64,000 nucleotides of DNA from Rhynchonema sp. JSB1_4. Taxonomy: Eukaryota; Nematoda; Chromadorea; Monhysterida; Xyalidae. The notes below the pieces were generated by a model. The model worked only from the letters and a program-made list of their open reading frames with translations. It ran no database searches and was not told where the DNA came from. The first letter of the stretch is position 1; every line of letters begins with the position of its first letter. The position numbers and the translations under genes were made by a program. This document shows positions 46,327-57,765 of this stretch, one piece after another. The stretch covers positions 103,054 through 167,053 of the forward strand of contig JASAMV010000254.1 of assembly GCA_030248065.1 (NCBI GenBank), in the 5' to 3' direction.

Positions 46327-49300
46327 TTACGATTCGGTACCTTTCTGACCAACTTTCTTCTGTTGCTTCACCTTTTCGTTCCTTGGCTTTTTGGCCGGCG
46401 ACTTTTTCTGTTTTGGTGACTTGGATGTGGATGCAGCTGAATATGAACAGAACTAGAGAAAGAGCTCAACAAAAAATATTCAAGATGACAACGAACCCGC
46501 CCGTTTTGGCCGCGCATTTGTGGCAGCCGACTGTTGTTCGTTCTTTTCTTCATTCTTCTTTGTCGCCGCCTTTTTCTGTTTCACCGGTGACTTACTATTG
46601 TTATCACCGGCTTGGCCCACAGCGTTGTTTTGCTGGGCTGCAAATTTAGGCAAATGTAGAATCTCGACAGATCAGTAGTAGGAATGCACATTCCTCCCCT
46701 TTCCAATTACACAGCCGAAAACGAACACAAACCAGTGGCGCGTTTAGGTTTCGCCTTTGGTTCGATTTCCAACTTCTGCTGCGCCTTGGCGAGTTTCTTA
46801 TTTGGCGACGGACCATCTCGCCCATGCCCATTTACCTGATCTGTCAGTCCGTTTTGTTGCGCTGTAAGCAACTATGTGAAAAGTTGCGATAAAAGAAAGA
46901 CCAAGCACATGTATATTCTCGAGCGCCGAAACGAACCTTGACTGTGCACCCGCTGTCGTTTGGCCGGTGACTTGTCGTTCGCGCCATCCATCTGCATCTT
47001 TTTCTCAACGACCGGTCCAGCTGGCGACTTGGGTCTGGGTGACTTCGACTTGGCCTGAGGCTGTGACAGGTAAACGTTATTGAGTCCAACGATAAAAATG
47101 GAGTACTCTTTGTGTGGGCTGAAATGCCATCGGTACTCTTCCAAGCTGATAACCCGGCACACTACCGGGAAGGGCCCTCACTCCGCAGCAAACCAGCTAC
47201 CGACCCTTCACAAGGATGGATGGCAACAAGTCATGACCATGAGTTGACCAATGTTCGGAAAAGCAGAACCGGGGAACCTTTATTGGATGTCGTCAAGGAA
47301 CAACATTGACGCTGCCAATGCCTAATGACAATGAAATCGCACAAACTCACAAACGACCTTGTTGTCAGCTGCCGGCGCGCGCGCTTTCACTGGTTTGAGT
47401 GATTTGGCAGCGTCGTTGGCCTCTTCCGGCTCTTTCTTTTGTCGTTGACGCGCACCGCGACGCACTGGCTCATCGTCTGTGTGAAACATTAACAGAAAAG
47501 CAAAAAAATAAACAACAACGGAAATTCCACATGATAAATTATCCGGTTCCAAGTCACGAAACTCAACGGAACGTGAAAAGCAAACTGATTTCAAACAAAG
47601 AAAAGCGGTGCAACGGACGTTGGTAATCTTGGGGTGCTGTGCTAACTGGTGCTATCATGCACGTTTCTGAAAACTCGTGACAAGTTTGCACAGAACCGTT
47701 TATTCTTGAGCGCCAGATTCAGAATGACATGTGTGTAGAGAGAAATCAATGAATGCAAAACTAATTATCAGAGGTTACCACAAGAATGTTGTCATTTATC
47801 GTTCAGGTGCCTTACCCGGCTTTTCAGCATCACCGGCGGCCGCGCGGGGCGCTTTGGCTCGTTTGGTCACGTATTTCTCCTCGATATTATCGATTATGGC
47901 CTTTAAAAATGTAGACTTCCACGATTGTCATGTCATGTCACGCCCAGCGAATAGTAAAAAAATGTAAAGAATGAAAAAAGATGAAATCGCAACTCCCAAC
48001 CTTTTCGTGATTTTCGTGTCGCGATCGAATTGCGGCCGACAGATCATCCAAGAAATCGCTCTTCGCGCCCACCTTCTTCGCCAGCTTTTTGCCCTCGCGT
48101 TTGGCTTCCTGGACAAAATGGAAAACATTTTCGCTGCAAAAGCTGATGATTGAAGAGTTTGACGTTTCCAAACCAAATAATATGAGTTAGACCTTTGCCT
48201 CCTTGTCAGCCTTCTGTTGACGACTGGTAGTTTGCTGTTGGCTGGTGGATTGGGCGAACTTCGCATATTCTTTGACCTGAAAGTGACAGGAGAAAATGAA
48301 CAATCTGAAGGGCATATCGCAAAATCTCATCAATAGTGAAATCTGTGGTGTGGGTGGTGCGAGTTAGTAGCTATAGCTGGTCAGCTGAGGGGTTCAGGGG
48401 AAGCCAAAACAACGTGTTTTTGGCCCATGTGAACGTCAATTCAACTAGTGTCACGTCATGGTGTATAACAGTGTTTTTGAGGCGCCTTCGACAAAAGCAT
48501 GGCTCAGGAAAATATTTTCCGCAGTTAGCGAAAAATCTACGAAAACAACATGCTTCTGATAAAGTTTCAGGGCAGCTGTGGTTTTTTCACGTCCAGAAAC
48601 TGTCGAAAAAAACCGAAAAGAACGTTTTTTTCAACGGCAGCTATAGTGTGCGGTATTCGGAGAGTTGGTTGCGCACAGGGATAATCAGTTATGTTCTGCT
48701 CAGATCATATTGTCCTCCAGTAATGTAGGTAGCGTCAGCGCAAGAAACTTAGCTGATGACTGGCAAGCTAAGGATCCCGATTTGGGGGTATTGGTCCACT
48801 TGGTCAGAAATACGCTGCAACAAGCCCCAAAATCGGCATTTTCCTGCAGTTTCAAGAAAATCGGAGCGGCACCGGCTACTTTTTCCGCCTAAAATTGTCT
48901 GTTTTTCACAAACTCAATCTTTTTTAACTCGGACTAGCTGGACCTGCAGCAAGAAAGCTAGCTAGCCAGTGTGGGGTTTTGGTACGGTAGCACGTAGCAA
49001 CCAAGCTCCAGTAGCCCCATCACCGTACTAAATCAATGATATAGCCACCAGTCACCTCATCCTCAGCAATCATGTCATGTATGATTTGACTGAATCGCTG
49101 CTGATCATCCACCGATGCCAACATAACGCTGTCGATTATCTTGCCCATATCACCCTTGTACTTGTTGTAGGCCGTCTTCAGATGTTGGCGTTCCTCGGCC
49201 GAGCCTGATGAAGGCAAAGTCGGTTATCTGTCAATATAGTTGCAGGTGGAAAAAACCGTTTTTTCCCGAAAAAAAACGACAAAAAAGGTTTTTCTTCCGA

Positions 49301-52300
49301 GGCCAAAATAACGAACCGATATTTTCCGGGCACTGGAAAAATACGGGAAATTTCCAAATTTTCCAAAAATTGGAGAGTCCCGAGATCAGTTTCTGGGCTC
49401 AATCGCCACTAGGGTTAGAGGTCGGGGGGGGGGGGGTACCCGACACCCGACATCTCAGAAAAAAAGCCGACACCCGACACCCGACAGTTCCAAAAAAAAC
49501 CGACACCCGACATCCAGTTTTTGAAAAAAAACCGACACCCGACACCTGTTTTTGGAGCAAAAACAGACAGGCAAATTTTTGCTCATTTGCATCATGAGTG
49601 CAATTTTTTGGCTCAAGTTACTGAATTCAAGTATTTTCACACGAAATAAACACCAAAATGTCACATGCTGCGTCTTCGGAAACATTTGGTTCGAAGAAAA
49701 TTTTCTCTCAAGATTCTTCTCTTAGCAATACTGATGTTTTGAACCGTAAGTGTCGGGTGTCGGCTGTCGGGTCCGAAAAAACCCGACACCCGACATCTGG
49801 GGGTACCCGACACCCGACACCTACACTTTTTTGGCACCCGACACCCGACACCCGACATCTCTCTAACCCTAATCGCCACCGCGTCCGGATGCGGTCAACT
49901 AGATGTGTATGGCGATGTCTCGTTCGATACGCACTCACGTCAGCCTGAGGACGCCAGCCACATTGTTTGGCGCTAAATTGTGGTACACGGAAGTGGCGGA
50001 CAATCATCAACACACCATCTGTTGTGGACTGTTGACAACATGGACTGATGGCAATATGCCCTCTGAGCCCGGCATTGCCGTTTGACGTGATGAGGATTAA
50101 TGCATAATGTTCAGTTCTGTTAACATGTCCTGTGATCGGTCCTGATGTCCGTGATCCTTTTCTCTCTCCTTGGCGCTTTATGTAGCTTTTATTTGCTGTA
50201 GGTTTGCTATAACCAGTGTTGTAACTATTTTTATTTCCGTAATTGTCCCACCCGGTCTTGTAACTGTGCTTCTATCACTAATTTACGGGCATGGTTTTAT
50301 GCGTCATTCAGAGCAGTGGTGTCGTTAGGGGGGGGTCGGGGGGGGGGGGTTACCCCCCTGGTATGGGGTATGGGAAATCGGCCGGGGTATGGGAAATTTT
50401 TCACTTTTGGAACAAGCACCCCTAAGAAATGACCTTTTGACCCCGAGAAGTACCAAAATTGGCCATTTTTCGTCCAAAAATGTCAAAAATCGCTTGCAGC
50501 CGCAAGAAAACTCTGTTTTAAGCACTTTTAGACCAATTTTGGCACTTTTAGAAGATTTTTGGGGTCATTTTTTTCAAAACCCCCACCCTCGGGTATGGGA
50601 AATTTTTGAGTTTTTGGAGAAACCCCCCCTGGTATGGGAAATTTTTGATGTTTGGGGGTATGTATGGGAAATTTCCCGAAAATTGGGCTGGGTATGGGAA
50701 AATTTCGATTTTTCAACGACACCACTGATTCAGAGCAATAAACCAACCAGATCGGTTTCTCAAATCGTGCAAAAACACCATTTTTTATGTATAAGTCGAC
50801 TTGTCCAGCATAAGTAAGTTTCAAGTATCGCACCAGTCTGCGGGTTGGTGCCACTAATTTCACAAACATCGCAAAAAAGTTATTTAAAAATCTGCCAAGA
50901 GCAACTTTTCAGCAGATCGAAATCTGTGTGCATCAGCAAATCTCGAACATTCCTGGCAGCACTATATGACGTGACGATGGCAGCACTCAAGTTAGATCCC
51001 GGTTTGCCGAGCGAAGCCAAAAGTGCACCCACTACTCCACCTTTATAGTCAGCGGCCACATCATCAACACCCTTCTTGCTGATCGGCGGAAACATGGCTG
51101 CCCACACATGGTACCAGTTGGTCTCCGATGAAAACACCGAATCATCGTCATCGATCAGACCTGAAAAAATGTCTGGGATGAGAAAGTACTCATTTTCTTG
51201 CTGTTTTTTTTTCAGATCTTGGCCCTGACAATTCTAGTTTCAACACAGTGTAGTTCCTGGGGGGAGGGGGGCCCCCCCCAACCCACCCCCCCCCCCCCGC
51301 AAGCCCTACCACCCCCCCGCCCCCCCCCCCCCTCTTCTCTTCTAAATACTTTTTAATTTTTTGCTCAACCCCCCCTTTTTTATTTCTTCAAAACTCCCCC
51401 CTCCCCCCCCCCCCCCCCCCCCCCCCCCCTCCCCCCCCCCCCCCAAGGGGGGGGCTAACCGCCGCGCCGGACCAGGAACTACACTGTTTCAACACCAACC
51501 CAAAATCAACACCCCTTTGTGCATTTTGGAATGTAACATTGTTCAATTTGTCTGATATCTTGGCGGCGGCGTGAGCGCACTAAGAACGCACCCGTTTCGT
51601 CGTAGACTTTGCGTTTCTCTTCGTCAGCCAGGATCGAGTACGCCTTGCTCAATGTCTGGAATTTGGCCGTCGACGTCGCGTCGTTCGCTTCGGCACGATC
51701 CGGGTGGAATTGCAGCGCTCGCTTGCGGTACGCCTTTTTGACTGAAAAAAGAACATGAAACATCGAAACCAAGACAAACCAAGCACCACAATAAGTGCGT
51801 GCGATTGACCGGCCAGCCGGTGGGTGAACAGACGGGACACCCATGCCACATCGTCAGTGCAAAAAGCGTCTTGCTCATACACATCTCATGATAGTCTCTT
51901 GATTGATGATATCATTCTTGTATGTCCCAAATCCTACACAAATTCTATTCGTTACATTCGTCATAACGATATTGGTCAGCATCAGCAACAAAAGTAAAAA
52001 TAAGGTCCAAATGGCACGTTTTGCTTTGCATGCCCCACGCACTGGATAGGTGAGCGTGCGTGACAGTCAAACAACAATGCAAACTCGAATGTTGCGTGTG
52101 AGGTCTAAAACCGCGGTTTCCACAGCACCCGAAAGCATGAAAAAACCGTTTTTTCCAGTGAAATATATTCTTCCGGAAAAATTGCACTGCGGATTTTGAA
52201 CTTTTTTGAAAAGAGTTAAAATCATGGGAAACAACCTAGTTTTATTGCGAAAACATACCTTTTCAAGTGTTTTCCAGCCCTTTTACAGCTTTTGTGCGCA

Positions 52301-53264
52301 CTTTCTGAACAGGATTCGTTTTCATACACCAGCTTTAGCGCATAATGTGCCAGATATACACCATTTTGACCCAGTGTAGTGGCAGGCAGATGGTTGCAAG
52401 GTACCCTTGGGGGGGGGATGGATCCAGATGGTTGCAAGGTACCCCTAGGGTCCGAAAAAAGGGTGTTTTTTGCATGCATTATACTGCAAAATTGGCCCAA
52501 AAATTGGTACTTTTTTGCATTTCAAAATTCTAAAAGAGCATTATAGCACGCGCGCAAGCGCGCATTTTGAGCGGAAAATGTCCCAAAATACCTCAAACTG
52601 GCATCAATGAAAACCATAAATTTATGGTTGCAAGCTACCCTCCGGGATGGTTGCAAAGTACCTACCCTTCCCCCCCATCCCCCCCAAGGGGTGGTTGCAA
52701 GGTACCTACCTCTTAGGGGGGGAATCCCCCCCCATCCCCCCCAGCCACTACATTGTTTTGACCGGTGCCCAAATTTGGCTCGGAAAAAACGTTTTTTCAG
52801 TAAATATATTTTTCGGAAAAATTGCAACTATGGTCCCAAGTACTAAATTCGCTGTGGCGATATATTCATCACATCACACATCACAGCGATAATTTGTCAG
52901 TTGTCCCGTTGATATCGCTATAACGAATAGGGACTGCATTCTCAAAAAAATTGTTCAGACAGTTTAGTTTGGATTTGGGAAGCAAAATTCACCAACTTTC
53001 ATCGCCGGTCGCTTCTTTGCTCACCAGACCAACAACATCGTACAACGAATCGGCCTTGAACCATTTCTTACAATCAGCCAGGAACGTCGATTGATGCCCG
53101 CCACCATCCATGTTATCGGAATCGTCGTCGATTACTTTTTGGCGTTTATTCGATTTTGATGTGGCCGCTGCAGCAGCGGAACGTTGTTGTTTCGGTTTGA
53201 CTTGCTCTTGTTGACTTGGTGCAGAATTTGCAGCAGCGGCACTTGGTTTGCGCGACTTGGCCAT
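46327..53264 (-). CDS. DNAJC9: DNAJC9-like J-domain protein with extended KSP-rich tail (537 aa, 12 exons)
   Basis: DNAJC9 is an Hsp70 co-chaperone that also binds histones H3-H4 (family knowledge). Exons in coding order: 52997-53264, 51592-51741, 51041-51160, 49029-49204, 48193-48276, 48001-48108, 47816-47900, 47358-47476, 46937-47060, 46733-46861, 46497-46637, 46327-46436. They sum to 1614 nt in frame. The Ala/Ser/Lys-rich N-terminus (1-60) precedes a J domain with HPD at 102-104 (QFHPDRAE) and KVYDETG. The DNAJC9-specific part follows: WYHVWAAMFPPI, KGDMGKIIDSV, and DFLDDLSAAIRSRHE. The family's usual end is near residue 335. A further ~200 residues are Lys-rich with repeated SPxK motifs, which suggests a nuclear or nucleic-acid-binding tail. 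Human DNAJC9 has 260 residues, so this protein is about twice as long. It is convergent with STAT, 1.4 kb apart. Introns carry hAT-like and SINE-like insertions. Confidence 0.92.
47105..47290 (+). repeat. SINE-like repeat copy 2 (DNAJC9 intron)
   Basis: TGTGGGCTGAAATGCCATCG matches the head of copy 1 and TACCGACCCTTCACAAGG matches copy 3. No poly-A or clear target duplication was seen. Confidence 0.45.
48718..48980. repeat. Diverged fragment related to the CAGTGATGTAGTTGG element
   Basis: Contains GGGGGTATTGGTCCA, an AACTCGGACTAGCTGG block and AGCAAGAAAGCTAGCTAGCC as in 54992-55379, but the termini are degraded. It lies in DNAJC9 intron 4. Confidence 0.45.
49410..49871. mobile_element. hAT-like element with CCGACACC minisatellite, TSD ATCGCCAC
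   Basis: TAGGGTTAGAGGTCGGG to ATCTCTCTAACCCTA with perfect 8-bp repeats ATCGCCAC. Both arms consist of CCCGACACCCGACA-type tandem units. It lies in DNAJC9 intron 3. Confidence 0.88.
50314..50727. mobile_element. hAT-like element, TSD ATTCAGAG
   Basis: CAGTGGTGTCGTTAGGGGG to TTTTTCAACGACACCACTG with perfect 8-bp repeats. The interior has repeated GGTATGGGAAATTTTT units. It lies in DNAJC9 intron 3. Confidence 0.9.
51245..51460. other. C-rich homopolymer tract in DNAJC9 intron 2, probable artefact or collapsed element
   Basis: C runs with A/T interruptions between GTGTAGTTCCTGGGGGGA and CCAGGAACTACACTG. The flanking CAGTGTAGTTCCTGG and its complement are inverted, so this may be a hAT-like element with an unreadable interior. 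The same GGAACTACACTG end is seen at 34450, next to the STAT-upstream tract. Confidence 0.5.
52372..52755. mobile_element. hAT-like element in DNAJC9 intron 1, TSD TTTTGACC
   Basis: CAGTGTAGTGGCAGGCAGAT to CCCAGCCACTACATTG with perfect 8-bp repeats TTTTGACC. Same family as 34814-35810. Confidence 0.9.
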
Positions 53265-53654
53265 TGAACGTGATCTGGCACTGTTTTGTTGTTTTGTTCT
53301 TTTTGGCGGTTTGGTTAACGAAAGGCGCCTCCTATTGATGAATAGACACGATTAAATGAGAATATTGCAATTGCAAAGAAACCCCCTATACAATTTTAGG
53401 TGTACAACAGAGGTCGCAATCGAGCCGGCCCGACCTCGGGCCGGGCCGGGCCGCGATTTTGGGCTTTTGGCTCGGGCCGGGCCGGAGATTTGGAGGGTCG
53501 GGCCGGGCCGGGAACCCCGGCCCGAAGCTTCTGAAGTGACTTATTTTACTGAAAAAGTAGGTTTTTTTGTCAAAAATACTAAAATTTCTGACGGATTCAG
53601 CAAGTAAGTGATCAGTATTGTCCAGTGGTGTGGCTACCCAGGCGTGCAACAACC

Positions 53655-54227
53655 TAGGCCTGGGCACAATACCACTTTTGACACCCAATACCAATACCCA
53701 ATACCAATACCGGCCCTGTACCAATACCCAATACCAATACCAAATTGGTGACCCAATACCAATACCCAATACCAATACCGGGTGAGACCCAATACCAATA
53801 CCAATACCCAATACCAGATCAATACTACTGAAGTGCCTGGTATTGGGTTTGGTATTGGGTTGATATTGGCATTGAGTATTGGGTATTGGGTTGGTATGGG
53901 TATTGGGTATTGGTCTTAGTATTGGTTTGGTATTGGGTTTTTGGTCTGGTATTGGGTTGGTATTGGGTTTGGTATTGGTTTGGTATTGGGTTTTGAGTCA
54001 GGTATTGGGTTTGGTATTGGGTTTTTCAGGATTAGTATTGGGTATTGATTTTGACCCAATACCTGGGCAAACCCAATACCAATACCCAATACCAATACCA
54101 GGCCAGCTTCAATACCAATACCCAATACCCAATACCAGAATTAGACCCAATACCAATACCAAACACTGGTATTGGTATTGGGTGGTATTGGTATTGGGTT
54201 GGGTATTGGGTATTGTGCCCACCCATA
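53655..54227. mobile_element. Level-3 element with ATACCA/TGGTAT minisatellite, TSD CAACAACC
   Basis: TAGGCCTGGGCACAATACC to GGTATTGTGCCCACCCATA flanked by CAACAACC. The left arm is CCCAATACCAATA units and the right arm is the complementary TATTGGTATTGGG, so the whole element could form a ~250-bp hairpin. Confidence 0.82.
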
Positions 54228-54249
54228 CAACAACCTACTGTACCACCAG

Positions 54250-54703
54250 CAGTGTTGGAGGTGGGGGGGGTTTGGGGGGGTGGGGGGTAGCCCCCCCCAG
54301 TACAGTAGGTAGCCCCCCCTCGCCTGGTACAGTAGGTATCCCCCCCGATGTTTGGCATGGTACAGTAGGTATCCCCCCCCGATTTTCACCCCGGTACAGT
54401 AGGTATCCCCCCCGATTTTGCCCCAAAAGTGCCAATTTTTGACCAAAATGGCCGAAATTAGTGCAAAATCAGTGTTTTTTACCTCAAATTACCCGAAATT
54501 CGCGCGCTACGCGCGCAAATACTACGTTTTCACACGATTCCACACATAATAAACACATAAAAAATTTTCACCCCAAAACCTAACCCCCCGAAACCCCCCC
54601 TAGGTACATAACCCCCCAGGCCATCGGCTCTGGTACAGTAGGTATCCCCCCTCTCCGAGCGCGGTACAGTAGGTATCCCCCCTCCAGAGTACCTCCAACA
54701 CTG
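54250..54703. mobile_element. Level-3 hAT-like element with GGTACAGTAGGTATC repeats, TSD ACCACCAG
   Basis: CAGTGTTGGAGGTGGGGGG to GAGTACCTCCAACACTG with perfect 8-bp repeats ACCACCAG. GGTACAGTAGGTA(T/G)C units recur near both ends. Confidence 0.9.
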
Positions 54704-54991
54704 ACCACCAGAAAGGCCTGCAATCAACCTACCTACTGTACCGGCCGAGCTAGGGGGGGAACAAAATTTTTGTCTAAATTTAGATAAAAATGCACTCTAA
54801 AACCCTCATTTCGCGCGCACCGTGCGAGTTTTCGATTATTTGGAGTGAAAAGTATCGATTTTATACCATTTTGAGCCAAAAATAGCAACCTACTATACCA
54901 GCCGGGGGCGGCGACCTACCTACTGTACCAGGATGGCGCGTATCTACCCTACTGTACCTAGGGGGGACCCCCACCCCCCCCCCAGCCACAC

Positions 54992-55379
54992 CAGTGATGT
55001 AGTTGGTCCGAGCAAGAAAGCTAGCTAGCTGGAGGGGTCCGGCACAAGAAAGCTAGCTAGCTAGCCGGGTACCCCGATTTGGGGGGGGGGTATTGGTCCA
55101 GAAGTCAAAAACAGGGGTATAAAATTTGGTCGAAATTATGCTAAAATAAGCCTTAAAATGCGTATTTTTGTGCACGTGTGAGAAAATTTGAACGAATTTG
55201 ACCATTTTGGCCCATAAAATGGTCATTTTGGCACTAAAATCAACACTTTTCTTACTTGATGACCGGAGCAAGAAAGCTAGCTAGCCAGTTTGGGGGGGTA
55301 TGGGTTTCGGAGCAAGAAAGCTACCTAGCAGTTGGGGGGGGGTAATACCCCCCCATACCCCCCCCCAACCACATCACTG
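54992..55379. mobile_element. Level-3 hAT-like element, TSD AGCCACAC
   Basis: CAGTGATGTAGTTGGTCCG to CCAACCACATCACTG with perfect 8-bp repeats. Reverse-complement sister of the STAT intron element 41155-41527. Confidence 0.9.
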
Positions 55380-55713
55380 AGCCACACCATTGGTATTGTC
55401 TATCTGGCGACTTTTTCATGGAAAACAATTAATTTTCAACCAAAAAAATAGATTCAAGAATCGCAATTATGACAAAAATTGGGTTAAAATCTGAGCCAAA
55501 AATTCGGGCCGGGCCGGAGATTTGGGGGTTCGGGCCGGGCCGGAGTTTGGGGGGTAGGGGTCGGGCCGGGCCGGGCCGGGCCGGAGATTTTGGGGCTCGG
55601 GCCGGGCCGGGCCGGCCAAACCCGGCCCGATTGCGACCTCTGGTGTACAATTTCTGAGAACAATTTTTTTCAGATTCGCGGGCAGTGATTAACAGCAGCA
55701 CCCCAGAATAGAG

Positions 55714-56574
55714 CAGAGGTCGCAATCGGGCCGGCCCGACCTCGGGCCGGGCCGGGCCGGGCCGGGCCGGGCCGCGATTTTGGGCTTTTGGCTCGGGCCG
55801 GGCCGGGCCGGGCCGGAGATTTGGAGGGTCGGGCCGGGCCGGGCCGGGCACCCCGGCCCGAAGCTTCTGAAGTGACTTATTTTATTGAAAAAGTAGGGAT
55901 TTTTTTGTCAAAAATACCAAAATTTCTGACGGATTCGGCAAGTAAGTGATCAGTATTGTCTCTATCTGACGACCATTTCATGGAAAACAATGTATTTTCA
56001 ACCAGTGGTGTAGCTACCCAGGCGGGGCGGCAACCTACAGTACCACCAAAAATGTGGGACGGCAACCTACCTACTGTACCGGCCGGGCTAAGGGGGAACA
56101 AAATTTTTTCGGTCGAAATTTTGAAGAAAATGTGCTCTAAAACGCTAATTTCGCGCGTAGCGCGGCGATTTATCGCCTATTTGGAGTGAAAAGTACCGAT
56201 TTTATATTCCATTTTGAGCCAAAAATCGCAACTTACTGTACTAGCCGCCGGGCGGCGACCTACCTAGTGTACCAGGATGGAGCGTCAACCTACCTACCTA
56301 CAGTACCTAGCGGGGACCCCCACCCCCTGCAATACCGTTGTTTTCAACCAAAAAATAGGTTCAAAAAATCGTAAAAATTATGACAAAAATTGGGTTAAAA
56401 TCTGAGCCAAAAAATTCGGGCCGGGCCGGGCCGGGCCGGGCCGGAGATTTGGGGGTTCGGGCCGGGCCGGGCCGGAGATTTGGGGGTACGGGTCGGGCCG
56501 GGCCGGGCCGGGCCGGAGATTTGGGGGCTCGGGCCGGGCCGGGCCGGTCAAACCCGGCCCGATTGCGACCTCTG
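55714..56574. mobile_element. hAT-like element with GGGCCGGGCC arms, TSD GAATAGAG
   Basis: CAGAGGTCGCAATCGGGCC to CCCGATTGCGACCTCTG with perfect 8-bp repeats. Contains the nested element 56003-56340. Confidence 0.9.
56003..56340. mobile_element. Nested hAT-like element, TSD TTTTCAAC
   Basis: CAGTGGTGTAGCTACCCAGG to CCCCCTGCAATACCGTTG with perfect TTTTCAAC repeats. The right terminus has drifted from the family end. Close relative of 35996-36334. Confidence 0.85.
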
Positions 56575-56659
56575 GAATAGAGCCTTTCCCCAGAATAGAG
56601 CCCCACTCCAAAATGGCGTCAGTGATCAAAACAGCCCCCCTTCCATTAGGTTTCTACGC

Positions 56660-56928
56660 CAGAGGTGGGAATCGGGCCGGGCCGACTTTCCGGAATGTCG
56701 GGCCGGCGGCCGGGCCGGGGTGGCCGGCCCGAAAAGGCCCGACATCATCGAATTTCAATAAAAAATCGCGATTTTTTAGGCAAAATTTCTCGCGATTCTG
56801 CAAATTAGTACCGACTTCCATGATTATCAGGTATTTCTAAACCAAAAAACAGTAATTTTTGCACCAAAAAATGCTTCAAAATATCATCAGAAAAAGTCGG
56901 GCCGAAAAAATCGCGATTCCCACCTCTG
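56660..56928. mobile_element. hAT-like element, TSD TTCTACGC/TTCTGCGC
   Basis: CAGAGGTGGGAATCGGGCC to GATTCCCACCTCTG, 269 bp. Same family as 35159-35495, with a shared central ACTTCCATGATTATCAGG. Confidence 0.85.
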
Positions 56929-57765
56929 TTCTGCGCTGATAAGATTGGATTTGCAAATTTGAAATTGGCGCCAAATCGGTAATCTCTGTCATTGATTTTC
57001 AGCACGAGCACACCAACTGGGCAGTTCATTTTCGAAACAGCTGAGCCCATAAATTGATGAGCCACACTGAGTCAGCAAATTAGCACAGGAAACACCAGAC
57101 ATTGGGATACCTTGCTCACGTCAGCGGACCTTGTGAAAGTGATCAGCTTTCACTCGCTTCAAGGCAGTCCACAGGAGCCGAATTACTTTAACCTACCAAA
57201 ACTGGTAAACCTAACTAAAACACTACCAGTAATGTTGACATACATGTAAACATGTGTGAAACGTTTACGTTTATATAACCGGAGTTCGGCTTTGGTGGAC
57301 CGGTCCCGGTTGCGATCCACGCTCACGGTTTAGTGCAAAGTTTCGATTTTTAAGAGGCAGAACACGTTAAATTTAGCCACTCCCAAGTGCACTCCCGACA
57401 TTTCTGTCCGTATCCGGAATGAAGCGTCACTCCATCCAAAATAAGAAATTAAATTTTCAGAACCACATCTCAATGTCCAATGCCCATCAAGTACGGTGGT
57501 TCGACCAGCCATCGAGTCAATAAGCATCAGTGCATGTGTGAAGCCGTGGCGCCGCGAAAGACCCTTATGGTTAAACGGGCGAATAGTATTCCAGTATTTT
57601 CAACTTGTGGTTGCCGTACACCAGGCTATCACAAGGTGCACTTCTGTCAGTGCCCTTTACGAATCGCATGGACAAAAAGACAATACAGTAAAAGATACGA
57701 TAAATTACAAATTCTGCGGTCAACGCCAATTAAAGTCCCTTTATCCACTGCTAATCCACTTGATT
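56929..57765. other. Spacer downstream of the EEP gene
   Basis: No gene recognised. It lies between the last hAT-like element and the EEP stop codon. Confidence 0.4.

Larger units (their letters stand above)
53623..55392. mobile_element. Level-2 hAT-like element, TSD GTATTGTC
   Basis: CAGTGGTGTGGCTACCCAGG to GAGCCACACCATTG with perfect 8-bp repeats. It contains three independent level-3 insertions. Confidence 0.9.
53408..55642. mobile_element. Level-1 hAT-like element, TSD GTGTACAA
   Basis: CAGAGGTCGCAATCGAGCC to CCCGATTGCGACCTCTG, G/C-minisatellite ends, perfect GTGTACAA repeats. It is swollen to 2.2 kb by the 1.77-kb level-2 insert. Confidence 0.9.

Noticed and set aside
49430..49870. Short regularly repeated units resembling a CRISPR array
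   Set aside because: The units are contiguous CCGACACC minisatellite with no spacers, inside a hAT-like element in a eukaryotic intron.
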